DNA from: an uncultured Rhodospirillaceae bacterium
GTDB lineage: Bacteria; Pseudomonadota; Alphaproteobacteria; Rhodospirillales; UBA2165
Reading direction: 5' to 3'
NCBI GenBank assembly: GCA_913020445.1
Contig: CAJWAR010000016.1
Span: 1-64,000, forward strand
Length of the DNA stretch: 64,000 nucleotides
The notes below the pieces were generated by a model. That model worked only from the letters and a program-made list of their open reading frames with translations, did not search any database and was not told the origin of the DNA. The position numbers and the translations under genes are program-made. Shown in pieces: positions 54,595 to 64,000 of the stretch. Position 1 is the stretch's first letter. Every line of letters begins with the position of its first letter.

Positions 54595-55596
54595 ATGTCC
54601 AAGCCAGATAAGGAACCGATTAACGACATTGCCCATCTTGGGCATGTTGAATTATTAACCCCAAAACCGGATGAAAGCTTATGGTATTTTGCTGACATTC
54701 TCGGTATGGAAAATGTCCACCAGGAAGGCCGTTCGGTTTATCTGCGGGGCTATGGCGATTATGCCACAACAACGCTCAAGCTAACCGAGGCAGACGATGC
54801 AGGCGTTGGTCACATCTCGTGGCGCGCCGTGAGCCCGCAAGCCTTGGAGCGCCGCGTTCAGGCCATCGAAGCAAGTGGTCTCGGCATCGGCTGGACGAAT
54901 GGCGATTTTGGCCACGGTAGAAGCTATCAATTTAATGACCCGGATGGTCATCTGCTGGAAATTTATTACGATGAGCAGAAATATGAGCCACCGGCAGAAT
55001 TGCAATCAACCTTAATGAACTTACCAATGAAATACCCGAAAGATGGCATTGGCGCGAGGCGGACTGATCATCTGGCACTACTGTGTCAGGATGTGGAAAA
55101 GAACCGGACCTTCGCTCAGGAAGTTCTTGGCCTCAAATTGCGTGAACAAGTTATGTTCGATGAAGGGGCGACCGAGATCGGCTCCTGGATGAGTTCGTCG
55201 GCGGTTCATCATGAAATGGCGTATGTGGTCGATGTCAAAGGGCTGAGCGGCCGGCTGCATCATTTCTCGATGTGGGTGGATGACAAAGCTGAAGTGCTGC
55301 GGGCTGCTGATATCATGATGGAACACGGCATCAAAATCGAGGCTGGCCCCTCCAAGCATAATAACAGCCAGGCGTTTTATTTGTATTCCTATGAGCCGGG
55401 AGGTAACCGCGTTGAAATTTATACCAGCGGCTTTTTTGTGTTGGCTCCGGATTTCGAGCCGGTGGTTTGGGATGAAGAAGCCCGCGGTACCGGCGTCTAT
55501 TGGGGCGCGGCATTACCTGAAAGTTTTCTCAATTACGCGACACCGGATATTGAAGCTGCGACCTCTGACACTACGCCGATGGTCGATCCGCTTTAA
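54595..55596 (+). CDS. VOC-family extradiol dioxygenase-like protein
   Basis: A 333-residue vicinal-oxygen-chelate protein with two tandem halves. Likely iron ligands are in the second half, in RTDHLALL near 157, LHHFSMWVDD near 222 and GGNRVEIYTSGFF near 268, as in catechol 2,3-dioxygenases. These enzymes cleave aromatic diols next to the hydroxyls. The ATG at 54595 has GAGGATG upstream; the frame opens earlier at 54550 but without a ribosome site. No other aromatic-degradation genes lie nearby. Confidence 0.88.
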   Translation: MSKPDKEPINDIAHLGHVELLTPKPDESLWYFADILGMENVHQEGRSVYLRGYGDYATTTLKLTEADDAGVGHISWRAVSPQALERRVQAIEASGLGIGWTNGDFGHGRSYQFNDPDGHLLEIYYDEQKYEPPAELQSTLMNLPMKYPKDGIGARRTDHLALLCQDVEKNRTFAQEVLGLKLREQVMFDEGATEIGSWMSSSAVHHEMAYVVDVKGLSGRLHHFSMWVDDKAEVLRAADIMMEHGIKIEAGPSKHNNSQAFYLYSYEPGGNRVEIYTSGFFVLAPDFEPVVWDEEARGTGVYWGAALPESFLNYATPDIEAATSDTTPMVDPL

Positions 55597-55640
55597 GTGT
55601 TAATCAGTGACAGTCACCTAATTAGGATTATGATCTCATC

Positions 55641-56576
55641 ATGAGTTCTAATCCTCAAAACCCCATCCTGGTCGTCGCCGGGCCGACGGCGAGTGGTAAG
55701 TCGGGACTCGCGCTTGCGGCGGCTGAAAAATATAACGGCGTCATCATCAATTGCGATTCGATGCAGGTCTATCGCGAACTGCGCTTGCTCACCGCCCGGC
55801 CTTCGGCAGAAGACGAGGCAAAAGCACCCCATAAGCTCTATGGCGTGATCCCAGCTGAGGAGGCGTGCTCGGCCGGCATTTGGCGTGAGCTTGCAGTGGC
55901 AGAAATTGAGAATTCCTGGAAGTCAGGCAAATTGCCGATCATCACTGGCGGCACTGGGCTCTATATCAAAGCACTGATGGAAGGCCTGACAAACATTCCC
56001 GACATCCCGCCGGAGATCAGAGAAGAAGTCACCGCACGCCGGGATGAAATCGGGCCTGAGGCGTTTCATCAGGAGCTCGCCAAGTTTGACCCGGTTTCTG
56101 CCGAGCGTCTCAATCCGACCGACAGCCAGCGCGTGATCCGCGCCTATGAGGTTTATCTCGGCACCGAACGCTCACTTACTGATTGGCACCAGGATGCACC
56201 GACAACGCCGCCACTTGAAGCTAATTATCAAAGCATTATATTCGAGCCGCCCCGCGACGAGCTCTACGCCAAATGTGAGGCTCGATTTGACGGGATGATC
56301 GAAAACGGTGCATTGGACGAAGTACGGTCACTGAAGGCTTTAAATCTCGATCCCGGTTTGCCGGCGATGAAGGCCTTGGGCGTGCCCGAATTGATTGCCC
56401 ATCTGCGTGATGAAATGACCATGGAAGAGGCCGTAAGTGCGGCAAAACAGGCAACTAGACGCTACGCAAAACGGCAAATGACGTGGTTTCGTGGTCAAAT
56501 AGTTCAAAAACATAGGGTAAATGCGCAATATTCGGAAAGATTATTGCCGGAAATCTTTGCAAAAATTGTCATTTAA
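55641..56576 (+). CDS. miaA: tRNA dimethylallyltransferase MiaA
   Basis: MiaA adds an isoprenyl group to N6 of adenosine 37 in tRNAs that read UNN codons. The 311-residue protein has the P-loop GPTASGKSGLALAAA (11-25), DSMQVYREL near 37 and TGGTGLYIKALMEGL near 97, and it ends with the ATRRYAKRQMTWFRG block near 272-286. All are family standards. The ilv leader begins right after its stop. Confidence 0.96.
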   Translation: MSSNPQNPILVVAGPTASGKSGLALAAAEKYNGVIINCDSMQVYRELRLLTARPSAEDEAKAPHKLYGVIPAEEACSAGIWRELAVAEIENSWKSGKLPIITGGTGLYIKALMEGLTNIPDIPPEIREEVTARRDEIGPEAFHQELAKFDPVSAERLNPTDSQRVIRAYEVYLGTERSLTDWHQDAPTTPPLEANYQSIIFEPPRDELYAKCEARFDGMIENGALDEVRSLKALNLDPGLPAMKALGVPELIAHLRDEMTMEEAVSAAKQATRRYAKRQMTWFRGQIVQKHRVNAQYSERLLPEIFAKIVI

Positions 56577-56579
56577 GTG

Positions 56580-56744
56580 TTGACGCGGTATCGCTAAAGG
56601 TATAGTTTCCGCCGAATTGCGCCACATTAGGCCGTCCACCTGGGTAATTCCCAGGAATTTTGGGGGACCTGGTGGCGCTCTGTTTTTCTAAAATACAGAA
56701 TTTTAACGTGAAGGCGCCACTTGGCGCGACCATGGAGAAGGAAA
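56580..56744 (+). promoter_or_regulatory. Promoter and attenuator-like leader of ilvBNC
   Basis: A TATAGT -10 box (56601-56606) with TTGACG or TGTTGA upstream is the candidate promoter. The leader has GCGCCAC (56619-56625), GTGGCGC (56672-56678) followed by TCTGTTTTTCT, and GGCGCCAC (56713-56720). Segments 1 and 2 can form a terminator, while 2 and 3 are alternative partners; segment 3 also folds with TGGCGC at 56722-56727. CCTGGG-TAATT-CCCAGG is an inner hairpin. No obvious leader peptide was found. Confidence 0.55.
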
Positions 56745-58505
56745 ATGTCGAGTAACCGATACACTGGCGGAGAGATCATTCTGAAAGCTTTGGCGGATCA
56801 GGATGTGGAAGTCGTGTTTGGCTATCCCGGTGGTGTGACTCTTCCCCTCTATAACGACCTTTATAAGCAAAACCGGCTGCGCCATGTTCTGGTTGGCCAT
56901 GAACAAGGCGGTGTTCATGCTGCTGAAGGCTATGCGCGTTCGACCGGCAAAACCGGTGTGGCGATGGCGACGTCTGGCCCGGGTGCGACCAATACGGTGA
57001 CCGGCCTGGTTGACGCCTTGATGGACAGCATTCCAATTGTTTGCATTACCGGTCAGGTAACCAGCCAATTGATCGGTAATGATGCCTTTCAGGAAGCCGA
57101 TACGACCGGCATTACCCGTCCGGCGACCAAACATAATTATCTGGTTCAATCGACTGAGGATTTGGCGCGCATTATCCATGAAGCATTCTATATTGCATCG
57201 CACGGACGGCCTGGTCCGGTGCTGATCGATATCCCGAAAGATATAATCATGGGAATGGGCGAATATGTTGGTCAGGAAGGCATTGAGCCCCGCAACTATA
57301 AGCCACAAATCAATGGTGATCGGGAAGCGATCGAGGAGGCTGTTGACATGATAGCCTCGGCCGAACGGCCGATCATATATGCCGGCGGCGGCGTCATAAA
57401 TTCCGGCCCGGAAGCATCTGAATTATTGACCAAGCTGGTCAAAATGACAGGTTTTCCCTGCACGACAACGCTGATGGCATTGGGCGCTTATCCAACAACC
57501 GATAAGCAATTCCTTGGCATGCCCGGCATGCACGGCACCTATGAAGCCAATCTCGCGATGTACGGTTGCGATCTTATGGTCAATATTGGCGCACGCTTTG
57601 ATGACCGGGTAACCGGCAATACGGATTTGTTTTCACCAGGGTCGCAAAAGATCCATGTTGATATCGATCCGTCATCGATCAATAAAAACATCGCCGTTGA
57701 TCTCGCCATCGTGGGCGATGCGGGCAGCGTGCTCAATGATATCATCACAGTTTGGAATGAGAAACAGCCGAAGGTTAACTACAAGGCCGTTGAAGATTGG
57801 TGGGCGACTATTGAAAAATGGCGTGCGGTTGAATGTCTCGGTTTCGAACAGGACAAGAAAGCCGACATTAAGCCGCAATATGCGTTGTCCCGTCTGAGCG
57901 AAATATTGAACAGTGATGATTATTACGTCACCACGGATGTCGGCCAGCACCAAATGTGGGCAGCGCAATATATTCAATTTGATGAGCCCAACCGCTGGAT
58001 GACGTCAGGTGGTCTCGGCACCATGGGCTACGGTATTCCGGCGGCGATGGGTGTGCAAATCGCGCACCCGGACTCGACGGTGGTTTGCGTTACCTCCGAA
58101 GGCTCAATGATGATGAATGTTCAGGAAATGGCGACCATCGCCAAAGAAGGCTTGGCGGTTAAGATCCTCTGCCTGAACAACAAAGTCTTGGGCATGATCC
58201 GCCAATGGCAAGAGCTGTTCCATGAGAATAACGAGTCTGAAAGCGATTTGAGCCGCGGACCCAATTTCAACAAATTGGCGGAAGCCATGGGCTTTACCGC
58301 ATTGACTTGTGATAAAGCAGAAGATGTTGATGCCTCGATCAAGCAGATGCTGGAGACCGATGGTCCGGTTTTCTTACTTATGGCGACAAATCGTGGCGAA
58401 AACGTGTTCCCGATGATCCCGGCAGGTAAGGCGCATAATGAAATTGTCCTCGGACCCAACCAGAAAATGGGGACCGTTGATGATAAAGACAATGTCATGG
58501 CTTAA
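56745..58505 (+). CDS. ilvB: Acetolactate synthase large subunit
   Basis: The catalytic subunit of acetohydroxyacid synthase: it joins two pyruvates, or pyruvate and 2-oxobutyrate, using thiamine diphosphate, FAD and Mg2+. The 586 residues include [12 protein letters not shown] near 27, [14 protein letters not shown] with the ThDP-activating Glu near 53, ATSGPGATN near 77, and the ThDP domain's [15 protein letters not shown] near 424. I chose ATG 56745, with GGAGAAGG upstream, over one at 56721. It heads the ilvB-ilvN-ilvC operon. Confidence 0.97.
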   Translation: MSSNRYTGGEIILKALADQDVEVVFGYPGGVTLPLYNDLYKQNRLRHVLVGHEQGGVHAAEGYARSTGKTGVAMATSGPGATNTVTGLVDALMDSIPIVCITGQVTSQLIGNDAFQEADTTGITRPATKHNYLVQSTEDLARIIHEAFYIASHGRPGPVLIDIPKDIIMGMGEYVGQEGIEPRNYKPQINGDREAIEEAVDMIASAERPIIYAGGGVINSGPEASELLTKLVKMTGFPCTTTLMALGAYPTTDKQFLGMPGMHGTYEANLAMYGCDLMVNIGARFDDRVTGNTDLFSPGSQKIHVDIDPSSINKNIAVDLAIVGDAGSVLNDIITVWNEKQPKVNYKAVEDWWATIEKWRAVECLGFEQDKKADIKPQYALSRLSEILNSDDYYVTTDVGQHQMWAAQYIQFDEPNRWMTSGGLGTMGYGIPAAMGVQIAHPDSTVVCVTSEGSMMMNVQEMATIAKEGLAVKILCLNNKVLGMIRQWQELFHENNESESDLSRGPNFNKLAEAMGFTALTCDKAEDVDASIKQMLETDGPVFLLMATNRGENVFPMIPAGKAHNEIVLGPNQKMGTVDDKDNVMA

Positions 58506-58532
58506 GCCTGTACCAATTCGGAGTAAATTGAA

Positions 58533-59039
58533 GTGAACAATATGTTTAACAATAGTGTGCAGGACCATACCTTCTCGATCCTGGTGGAGAACGAGCCGGG
58601 CGTGTTGGCGCGCGTCATCGGCCTGCTGTCGGGCCGGGGCTACAATATCGACAGCTTGACGGTGGCTGAAGTGGATGATGCCGGGCATCTATCCAAGATC
58701 ACCATCGTTAGCTCGGGTACGCAAATGGTGCTGGAGCAAATCCGCGCTCAGCTTGAACGCTTGGTGCCGGTACGTGCCGTCTCGGACCTAACGGTCGATG
58801 GTCCATCGGTCGAGCGTGAACTCGCTTTGATTAAAGTCGCTGGGGAAGGTGAATCTCTGAGAATCGCCGATATATTCCGAGCCCATGTTGTCGACAGTAC
58901 CAATTCATCATTTGTTTTTGAGATTGTCGGCAGCACCGAAAAGCTGGACGCTTTCATTGAACTGATGAAGCCGCTCGGTCTGGTAGATGTATCACGCACT
59001 GGCGTGGTCGCTATTGCGCGCGGCCCAGAAGCCATTTGA
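58533..59039 (+). CDS. ilvN: Acetolactate synthase small subunit
   Basis: The regulatory subunit that activates the large subunit and gives valine feedback inhibition. The 168-residue protein has an N-terminal ACT domain (about 10-85: FSILVENEPGVLARVIGLLSGRGYNI) and a second ferredoxin-like half with LDAFIELMKPLGLVDVSRTGVVAIARG at the end. It starts with GTG 28 bp after ilvB; an ATG three codons in is an alternative. The name ilvH is equally used. Confidence 0.96.
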   Translation: MNNMFNNSVQDHTFSILVENEPGVLARVIGLLSGRGYNIDSLTVAEVDDAGHLSKITIVSSGTQMVLEQIRAQLERLVPVRAVSDLTVDGPSVERELALIKVAGEGESLRIADIFRAHVVDSTNSSFVFEIVGSTEKLDAFIELMKPLGLVDVSRTGVVAIARGPEAI

Positions 59040-59093
59040 AGCTATTTGAACTAATTTGACGAACTGAAATTAAACGTAATTGTGGGGATATAA

Positions 59094-60116
<1,023 letters not shown>

Positions 60117-60136
60117 AACCAAACAATTTTATTAAG

Positions 60137-60170
60137 AGCGCTCCTGCAGAAATGCCGGGGCGCTTTTATT
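60137..60170 (+). terminator. Rho-independent terminator after ilvC
   Basis: AGCGCTCC and GGGGCGCT form the stem with a 12-base loop, followed by TTTTATTTAT. It starts 20 bp after the ilvC stop. Confidence 0.85.
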
Positions 60171-60474
60171 TATATGATCAAACCATTGAGAACATTGAGG
60201 GGATGCGGAAAAGTATTATTTTCAGCGCACCCGAACCATGTCTGCTTTTTGCCATGTGTGGACATTGGATATCTAATTTAAAAGAGCGAAAGCGGTTGGC
60301 TTAGGCATGCTACGGAAAAAAAATATATGCTACACCGCGACCGTAATTATATTAAACGCCTCTTTTAATACTTTCCAACCAACCCCACATATATTGGTAT
60401 GAATAAATACGCAATTAATAGCATGGCCTAAACTGAAACCATTCTGATAACATGACGGGCAAGGTTGCCAAAAT
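60171..60474. other. 304-bp intergenic region before the three-PAS kinase
   Basis: AT-rich, with no credible open frame, no tRNA fold and no strong palindrome. It presumably holds the promoter of the kinase gene. I see nothing else in it. Confidence 0.5.
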
Positions 60475-62724
60475 ATGATTTTTGACTCGATCCTCATAAT
60501 GACCGTCATCGATGGTCTTATTCTCGGTTTAGTTTTGGCCGGTTTCGGATTTGCAATTTACCGCCGACGCGAAATCAAATTCGGCAGCGCAATCCTCGGA
60601 ACCTTTCTCGTTGGAATGGGGCTTCTTACGGTTGGCGGTGTTCATATCTACCATCTCGCTTTGATGCATATTTTCCCACTGTTCATGCTGAAGAATGAAG
60701 CGATGGAACTTATGCGCGAACTCCACCTGACTCAAAGCTGGATCTTGAACTTGATCGCGATGGGATTGATCGTTGGCGGGTTCATTGTGTTGATCTCACG
60801 GTTGATGTCCAGCACTCTGACAACGGAGGCCAGCGAGCAGCGTTTTCGGGATCTTTCTACTGCGGCGGCAGATCGATTTTGGGAAACCAATTCTGAATTT
60901 CAGTATATTTATGTGTCCGACCCTAAAAAAAATCTGACTAACCCAACTTCAAATTTACTCGGAAGAACGCCCTGGGGGGTTGTCGGCTCCGATGAAAGTC
61001 TTCCCGGCCTCATTGAACTAAAACAAAAATTTGAAAAACACTTACCTGTTGATGATTTGAATTATTATTGGACCGATTCGTCCGGCAAAGCAGCCCATAT
61101 CGCCGTATCGGCAATACCCTACACCGATGAAAATGGCACGTTTAAAGGTTATCGCGGTGTTTCAATCGACAAAACACCTGAAGTAAAGGCGCAGCAAAAT
61201 TACCGTCAACTTTTTGAACAAGCCAATGATGGCATACTGCTTCGGACGATTGATACGAGGATAATGCTCGACTGCAACAAAGTATTTCTTGCCAATCTTG
61301 GCTACACAAAAGAAGAAATAATTGGCGAATCCATTAGAAAATTTTCGCCAATGCCACATGTGCCTGCTAGGGATCTTCGTATAGCTAATCTTACTCCGGG
61401 CGATAGTGATGCGGTTGAGCGAATTCATCGCCGAAAAGACGGTACCGAATTTCCGGTGGAAATAAGCAGTTCGGCGGTCATCGTGGATGGTCAAAGGGTG
61501 ATGCTATCAGTTATACGCGACATCACAGCGCGTAAACGTAACGAAATGGCCTTGCGGGAAAGCGAGGATCGTTTTCGCGCTTTTGCCGAGACGTCTTCGG
61601 ACTGGTTCTGGGAAATGGATGAAAACCTGCGTTCCAAATTCCAGTCGGATCGTTTTTTTGAGATCAGCGGACTCGCTCGAGGGGATTTGATCGGAAAGTT
61701 AAGGCAGGAATCCGGCCTCGACAAGGATGATGAACAGGTGCGGCGGAATATCGAAGATTTGAATGCCCATCGTCCGTTTAGAAATTTCGAGCATTCTCGA
61801 GTTCATCCTGAAGGTAACGTTGTCCATATGTCTACATCCGGCATGCCGGTTTTCGATGAAGACGGCGTGTTTAAGGGTTACCGCGGTACCGGCACCGACA
61901 TCACCGAGCGCAAAAAAGCCGAAGAATTGCTGCGAAGCATCAATGAACAGCTCGAGCAAAGAGTTCAAGCACGCACCCAGGAACTGGTTGCCGCCAAGTT
62001 AGTTGCGGAAACAGCCAACCGCACAAAGACCGAATTCTTGGCAAATATGAGCCATGAATTGAGAACGCCCTTGAACGCCATCATCGGATTTTCTGAAACG
62101 CTGTCTGAAAAAATATTTGGCGCGCTGCAAAACAAAAAACAGGAAGAATATATTGATAATATTCACCAGTCTGGCCAGCACCTGCTTAACCTGATTAACG
62201 ATATTCTCGATGTCTCGGCAATCGAAGCCGAGAAATTGGAACTGAATAAAACAGACGTCAACATTGATGATACCGTTGCGGCCTCGTTGCTTTTGATAAA
62301 ATCCAGAGCCGAGCAAGGTGGCGTTGAACTCATCAACAGCCTGAACCAAGGTCACCTCGTCATTCGCGCTGATGAACGGCGGATGAAGCAAGCTTTGGTC
62401 AACCTTTTGTCTAACGCCGTTAAATTCACCAATATAGGTGGTTCGGTCACGGTCGGTGTGGAAGACAATGATGACGGATCATCAATTATTATTGCCGATA
62501 CCGGTATTGGCATGAACGCCAGTGAGATCGCCCAGGCGATGGAACCTTTTGGCCAAATCCATCGTGATGACGAGGATGATCATGAGGGAACTGGTCTCGG
62601 TTTGCCGTTGACCAAAAAGCTTGTCGAGGCGCAGGGCTGCAAACTACTGATTGAGAGCGAACCGCTAATCGGGACCACAGTAAAAATCGATATTCCAGAA
62701 GATAAAGTTATAAGGTCAATTTAG
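60475..62724 (+). CDS. Multi-PAS hybrid-free sensor histidine kinase
   Basis: A 749-residue sensor kinase. Three hydrophobic segments (about 10-30, 40-58 and 92-112) are followed by three PAS domains (about 120-235, 245-360 and 365-480; motifs [21 protein letters not shown] and DWFWEMDEN). A coiled coil leads to the kinase core with the His near 526 ([19 protein letters not shown]), N box [11 protein letters not shown] near 643, and ADTGIGM and [11 protein letters not shown]. There is no receiver domain and no adjacent response regulator, so its partner lies elsewhere. Confidence 0.92.
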   Translation: MIFDSILIMTVIDGLILGLVLAGFGFAIYRRREIKFGSAILGTFLVGMGLLTVGGVHIYHLALMHIFPLFMLKNEAMELMRELHLTQSWILNLIAMGLIVGGFIVLISRLMSSTLTTEASEQRFRDLSTAAADRFWETNSEFQYIYVSDPKKNLTNPTSNLLGRTPWGVVGSDESLPGLIELKQKFEKHLPVDDLNYYWTDSSGKAAHIAVSAIPYTDENGTFKGYRGVSIDKTPEVKAQQNYRQLFEQANDGILLRTIDTRIMLDCNKVFLANLGYTKEEIIGESIRKFSPMPHVPARDLRIANLTPGDSDAVERIHRRKDGTEFPVEISSSAVIVDGQRVMLSVIRDITARKRNEMALRESEDRFRAFAETSSDWFWEMDENLRSKFQSDRFFEISGLARGDLIGKLRQESGLDKDDEQVRRNIEDLNAHRPFRNFEHSRVHPEGNVVHMSTSGMPVFDEDGVFKGYRGTGTDITERKKAEELLRSINEQLEQRVQARTQELVAAKLVAETANRTKTEFLANMSHELRTPLNAIIGFSETLSEKIFGALQNKKQEEYIDNIHQSGQHLLNLINDILDVSAIEAEKLELNKTDVNIDDTVAASLLLIKSRAEQGGVELINSLNQGHLVIRADERRMKQALVNLLSNAVKFTNIGGSVTVGVEDNDDGSSIIIADTGIGMNASEIAQAMEPFGQIHRDDEDDHEGTGLGLPLTKKLVEAQGCKLLIESEPLIGTTVKIDIPEDKVIRSI

Positions 62725-62738
62725 GCATCCCTCCAATT

Positions 62739-62770
62739 CTCTGTGTCCTTCATGATCTCTGTGGTTAATT
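62739..62770. repeat. Dispersed CTCTGTG...GTGGTTAATT repeat unit
   Basis: The unit CTCTGTGTCCTTCATGATCT then CTGTGGTTAATT resembles 35047-35077 and part of 11796-11828. It lies just before arfB, in non-coding DNA. Confidence 0.6.
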
Positions 62771-62795
62771 TCTTCTCTCATGCTAAGCTCCGCCG

Positions 62796-63218
62796 ATGAT
62801 TGAAGTCACCCCCGCCATTCGCCTGTCCGAAGACGAGATTGAGGAGCAGTTCATCCGCTCGCCGGGCTCCGGTGGCCAGAAGGTCAATAAAACTGCGACG
62901 GCCGTACAGTTACGCTTCAATGCCAGGAAAAGCCCGGCGCTCTCCAACGCAGTGTTTCTTCGCTTGAAGCCCTTAGCGGGTCAGCGCATGACAAAAGAGG
63001 GTGTTATTGTGATCGCCGCTCATCGTTTCGCCACCCAGGAGCAAAATCGCCGGGACGCGCTGGATCGGCTGGTTGAGCTCATCCGCCAAGCCGCCGAACC
63101 GCCAAAGTTCCGCCGTAAAACCAAACCCACCAAAGCCTCCAAACAGCGCCGGCTTGATGGCAAACACCGCAAAAGTGACGTCAAGAAGGGCAGGGGCCGG
63201 CTCCGTCAGTTCGATTGA
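62796..63218 (+). CDS. arfB: Alternative ribosome-rescue factor ArfB
   Basis: ArfB (YaeJ) releases peptides from ribosomes stalled at mRNA ends by itself, through a release-factor GGQ domain. The 140-residue protein has GSGGQKVNKTATAVQLRF near 24-41 and the basic C-terminal tail (KRRLDGKHRKSDVKKGRG-like) that enters the empty mRNA channel. It backs up the tmRNA encoded at 40.4-40.8 kb. Confidence 0.94.
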   Translation: MIEVTPAIRLSEDEIEEQFIRSPGSGGQKVNKTATAVQLRFNARKSPALSNAVFLRLKPLAGQRMTKEGVIVIAAHRFATQEQNRRDALDRLVELIRQAAEPPKFRRKTKPTKASKQRRLDGKHRKSDVKKGRGRLRQFD

Positions 63219-63377
63219 TTGTAATAAGTTAACCCGGGTTGCATTAATTCATTAATAGAACCAACGCCTTAGACCAAAATCTATCAATTTATCGCATAAT
63301 ATGGTATGTTCTCACCAGTGAAGTTAGAGGTGCCTCTTAACCCACCTGCCGCGCGGCGTGTTTGATAGGAGGTAGTG

Positions 63378-63491
63378 ATGACTGAAGACGATAAAAAAAC
63401 CTACATTTGGACGGTAGGTCTTGTTGGTGCGTTGGTGATCATTATGGCAATTGCCTTTGCCACCGGATTAATCCCAACAACCGTCTCCTAA
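63378..63491 (+). CDS. 37-residue single-span membrane protein
   Basis: MTEDDKKTYIWTVGLVGALV then a further hydrophobic run ending TGLIPTTVS. An acidic/basic N-terminus precedes one membrane helix of about 21 residues. TAGGAGGTAGTG stands ideally before the ATG, and a terminator follows at 63522, so it is a complete one-gene unit. No family is recognised. Small proteins of this shape often join respiratory or transport complexes, but there is no evidence for that here. Confidence 0.75.
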   Translation: MTEDDKKTYIWTVGLVGALVIIMAIAFATGLIPTTVS

Positions 63492-63521
63492 CGATTGAAA
63501 GAACCCAAAATAGTATTCTTT

Positions 63522-63562
63522 GGGCGTCGCTGGTTCCACCCAATAGCGGCGCCCGTTCTTTT
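63522..63562 (+). terminator. Rho-independent terminator after the 37-residue gene
   Basis: GGGCGTCGCT (63522-63531) pairs with AGCGGCGCCC (63545-63554) with one mismatch and is followed by GTTCTTTT. Confidence 0.8.
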
Positions 63563-63638
63563 GAATTGATACTGGAAATCTTGCCCTAAATCCTCATATA
63601 TAGGACGAGAAATCAGATTTATTGCACGGGAGAGGGTT

Positions 63639-64000
63639 ATGCAGATCATCCGTTCAGCAATTATCGTCCTACTAGCGGGCACCTGGTTTGCCGGTTCGGT
63701 TCAAACGGTCGAGGCCCAGGGACGGGCCGAGATGGCAATCCAGAAAAATGATAAGGACGGCGACGGCAAGGTCTCGATCGACGAGTGGCGTAAGCGGCGC
63801 GGTATTTTCCGGCGGCTTGATACCGATGAAGATGGTTATGTTACGCTCAAAGAATTTCGTCAAAGATTTGGTGAAACTGAGGCGGCCCGGGAAGCTGACA
63901 AAAAAGCCGTGGAGGCGAGCACCCTTGAGGGTCTAACGACGGCGAGTGCGGTCGACCGCGAAACCCTGTGTGCGATTGCGCGTGGGCGGTCCTGTAGTAT
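63639..64000 (+). CDS. Exported EF-hand protein, truncated by the window end
   Basis: At least 120 residues, open at the right edge. A signal peptide (MQIIRSAIIVLLAGTWFAG, probable cut after VEA-Q) is followed by two EF-hand loops, DKDGDGKVSIDEW (near 37-49) and DTDEDGYVTLKEF (near 59-71), which have the Ca2+-binding acidic positions. The region after them is Ala/Glu-rich, then a Cys-containing part (CAIARGRSCS). It has GGGAGAGGG before the ATG. Probably a periplasmic calcium-binding protein; the rest cannot be judged. Confidence 0.8.
   Translation, partial: MQIIRSAIIVLLAGTWFAGSVQTVEAQGRAEMAIQKNDKDGDGKVSIDEWRKRRGIFRRLDTDEDGYVTLKEFRQRFGETEAAREADKKAVEASTLEGLTTASAVDRETLCAIARGRSCS

Noticed and set aside
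60171-60474. Search for an sRNA or tRNA upstream of the three-PAS kinase
   Set aside because: No cloverleaf, terminator or strong palindrome could be found by reading.

Overview
This is a chromosomal window from an alphaproteobacterium of moderate GC, probably a free-living, respiring member of the Rhodospirillales or a related order. The evidence is a two-piece (circularly permuted) tmRNA gene beside an alpha-type SspB adaptor, a short RpoH-type sigma factor, UbiK and a COQ9-like regulator, DUF1491 and DUF2065 proteins, ThyX-type thymidylate synthase, and the gene orders uvrC-pgsA-moa and hflK-hflC-DUF2065-degP. Most of the window is ordinary housekeeping DNA with tight operons (1 to 11 bp overlaps or short gaps).

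Layout. 0.1-5.8 kb: an IscU/NifU-like scaffold, queA-tgt (queuosine tRNA modification), a pirin, a Ca/Na antiporter, and a FolM-like reductase with folB. 6.1-11.2 kb: uvrC, pgsA and a molybdenum-cofactor run (mobB, moeA, moaD, moaE). 11.3-15.2 kb: small proteins, a LOG-family nucleotide hydrolase, two exported metallo-beta-lactamase-fold paralogues with eroded metal motifs, and DUF1491. 15.2-22.6 kb: ilvE diverging from a MarR regulator/response regulator/histidine kinase run, then csaA, a TetR/COQ9-like gene, rpoH, proC, ybjN and ubiK. 22.7-32.2 kb: hldD, an orphan Bug-type binding protein, lgt, midA, pgeF, a lipoprotein with a 21-codon upstream ORF, prs, rplY, pth and ychF. 32.2-35.8 kb: LysE exporter, a crotonase-fold protein with a family III CoA-transferase, and a deiodinase-like thioredoxin-fold protein. 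35.9-37.9 kb: an AT-rich RloA/RloB pair, the best candidate defence locus. 38-41.9 kb: class I fumarase, sspB, ssrA and thyX. 41.8-42.9 kb: a roughly 1 kb insertion bounded by two copies of the thyX 3' end. 43-51.4 kb: mrp, hflKC, degP, a TrpB2-type enzyme, DUF1015 and a GNAT protein. 51.5-56.6 kb: a 261-bp MITE-like element, a flippase, a PAS protein without an output domain, an extradiol-type VOC enzyme and miaA. 56.6-60.2 kb: ilvB-ilvN-ilvC behind an attenuator-like leader. 60.5-64 kb: a three-PAS histidine kinase, arfB, a 37-residue membrane protein and a truncated EF-hand protein.

How genes work together. ssrA (tag ending ANDNEAFAVAA) and sspB are adjacent and co-oriented, so tagging and delivery of tagged proteins to ClpXP are encoded side by side; arfB gives a second ribosome-rescue route. 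ilvB-N-C and the distant ilvE make branched-chain amino acids. mobB/moeA/moaDE assemble molybdopterin cofactors. hflKC and degP handle membrane and periplasmic protein quality control.

The most unusual signals are the duplicated thyX tail (differences purely synonymous), the MITE-like element abutting the flippase start, the RloA/RloB island, the ilv leader, the paired MBL-fold proteins and several dispersed palindromic repeats. All functional calls come from reading the sequence; no database search was run.
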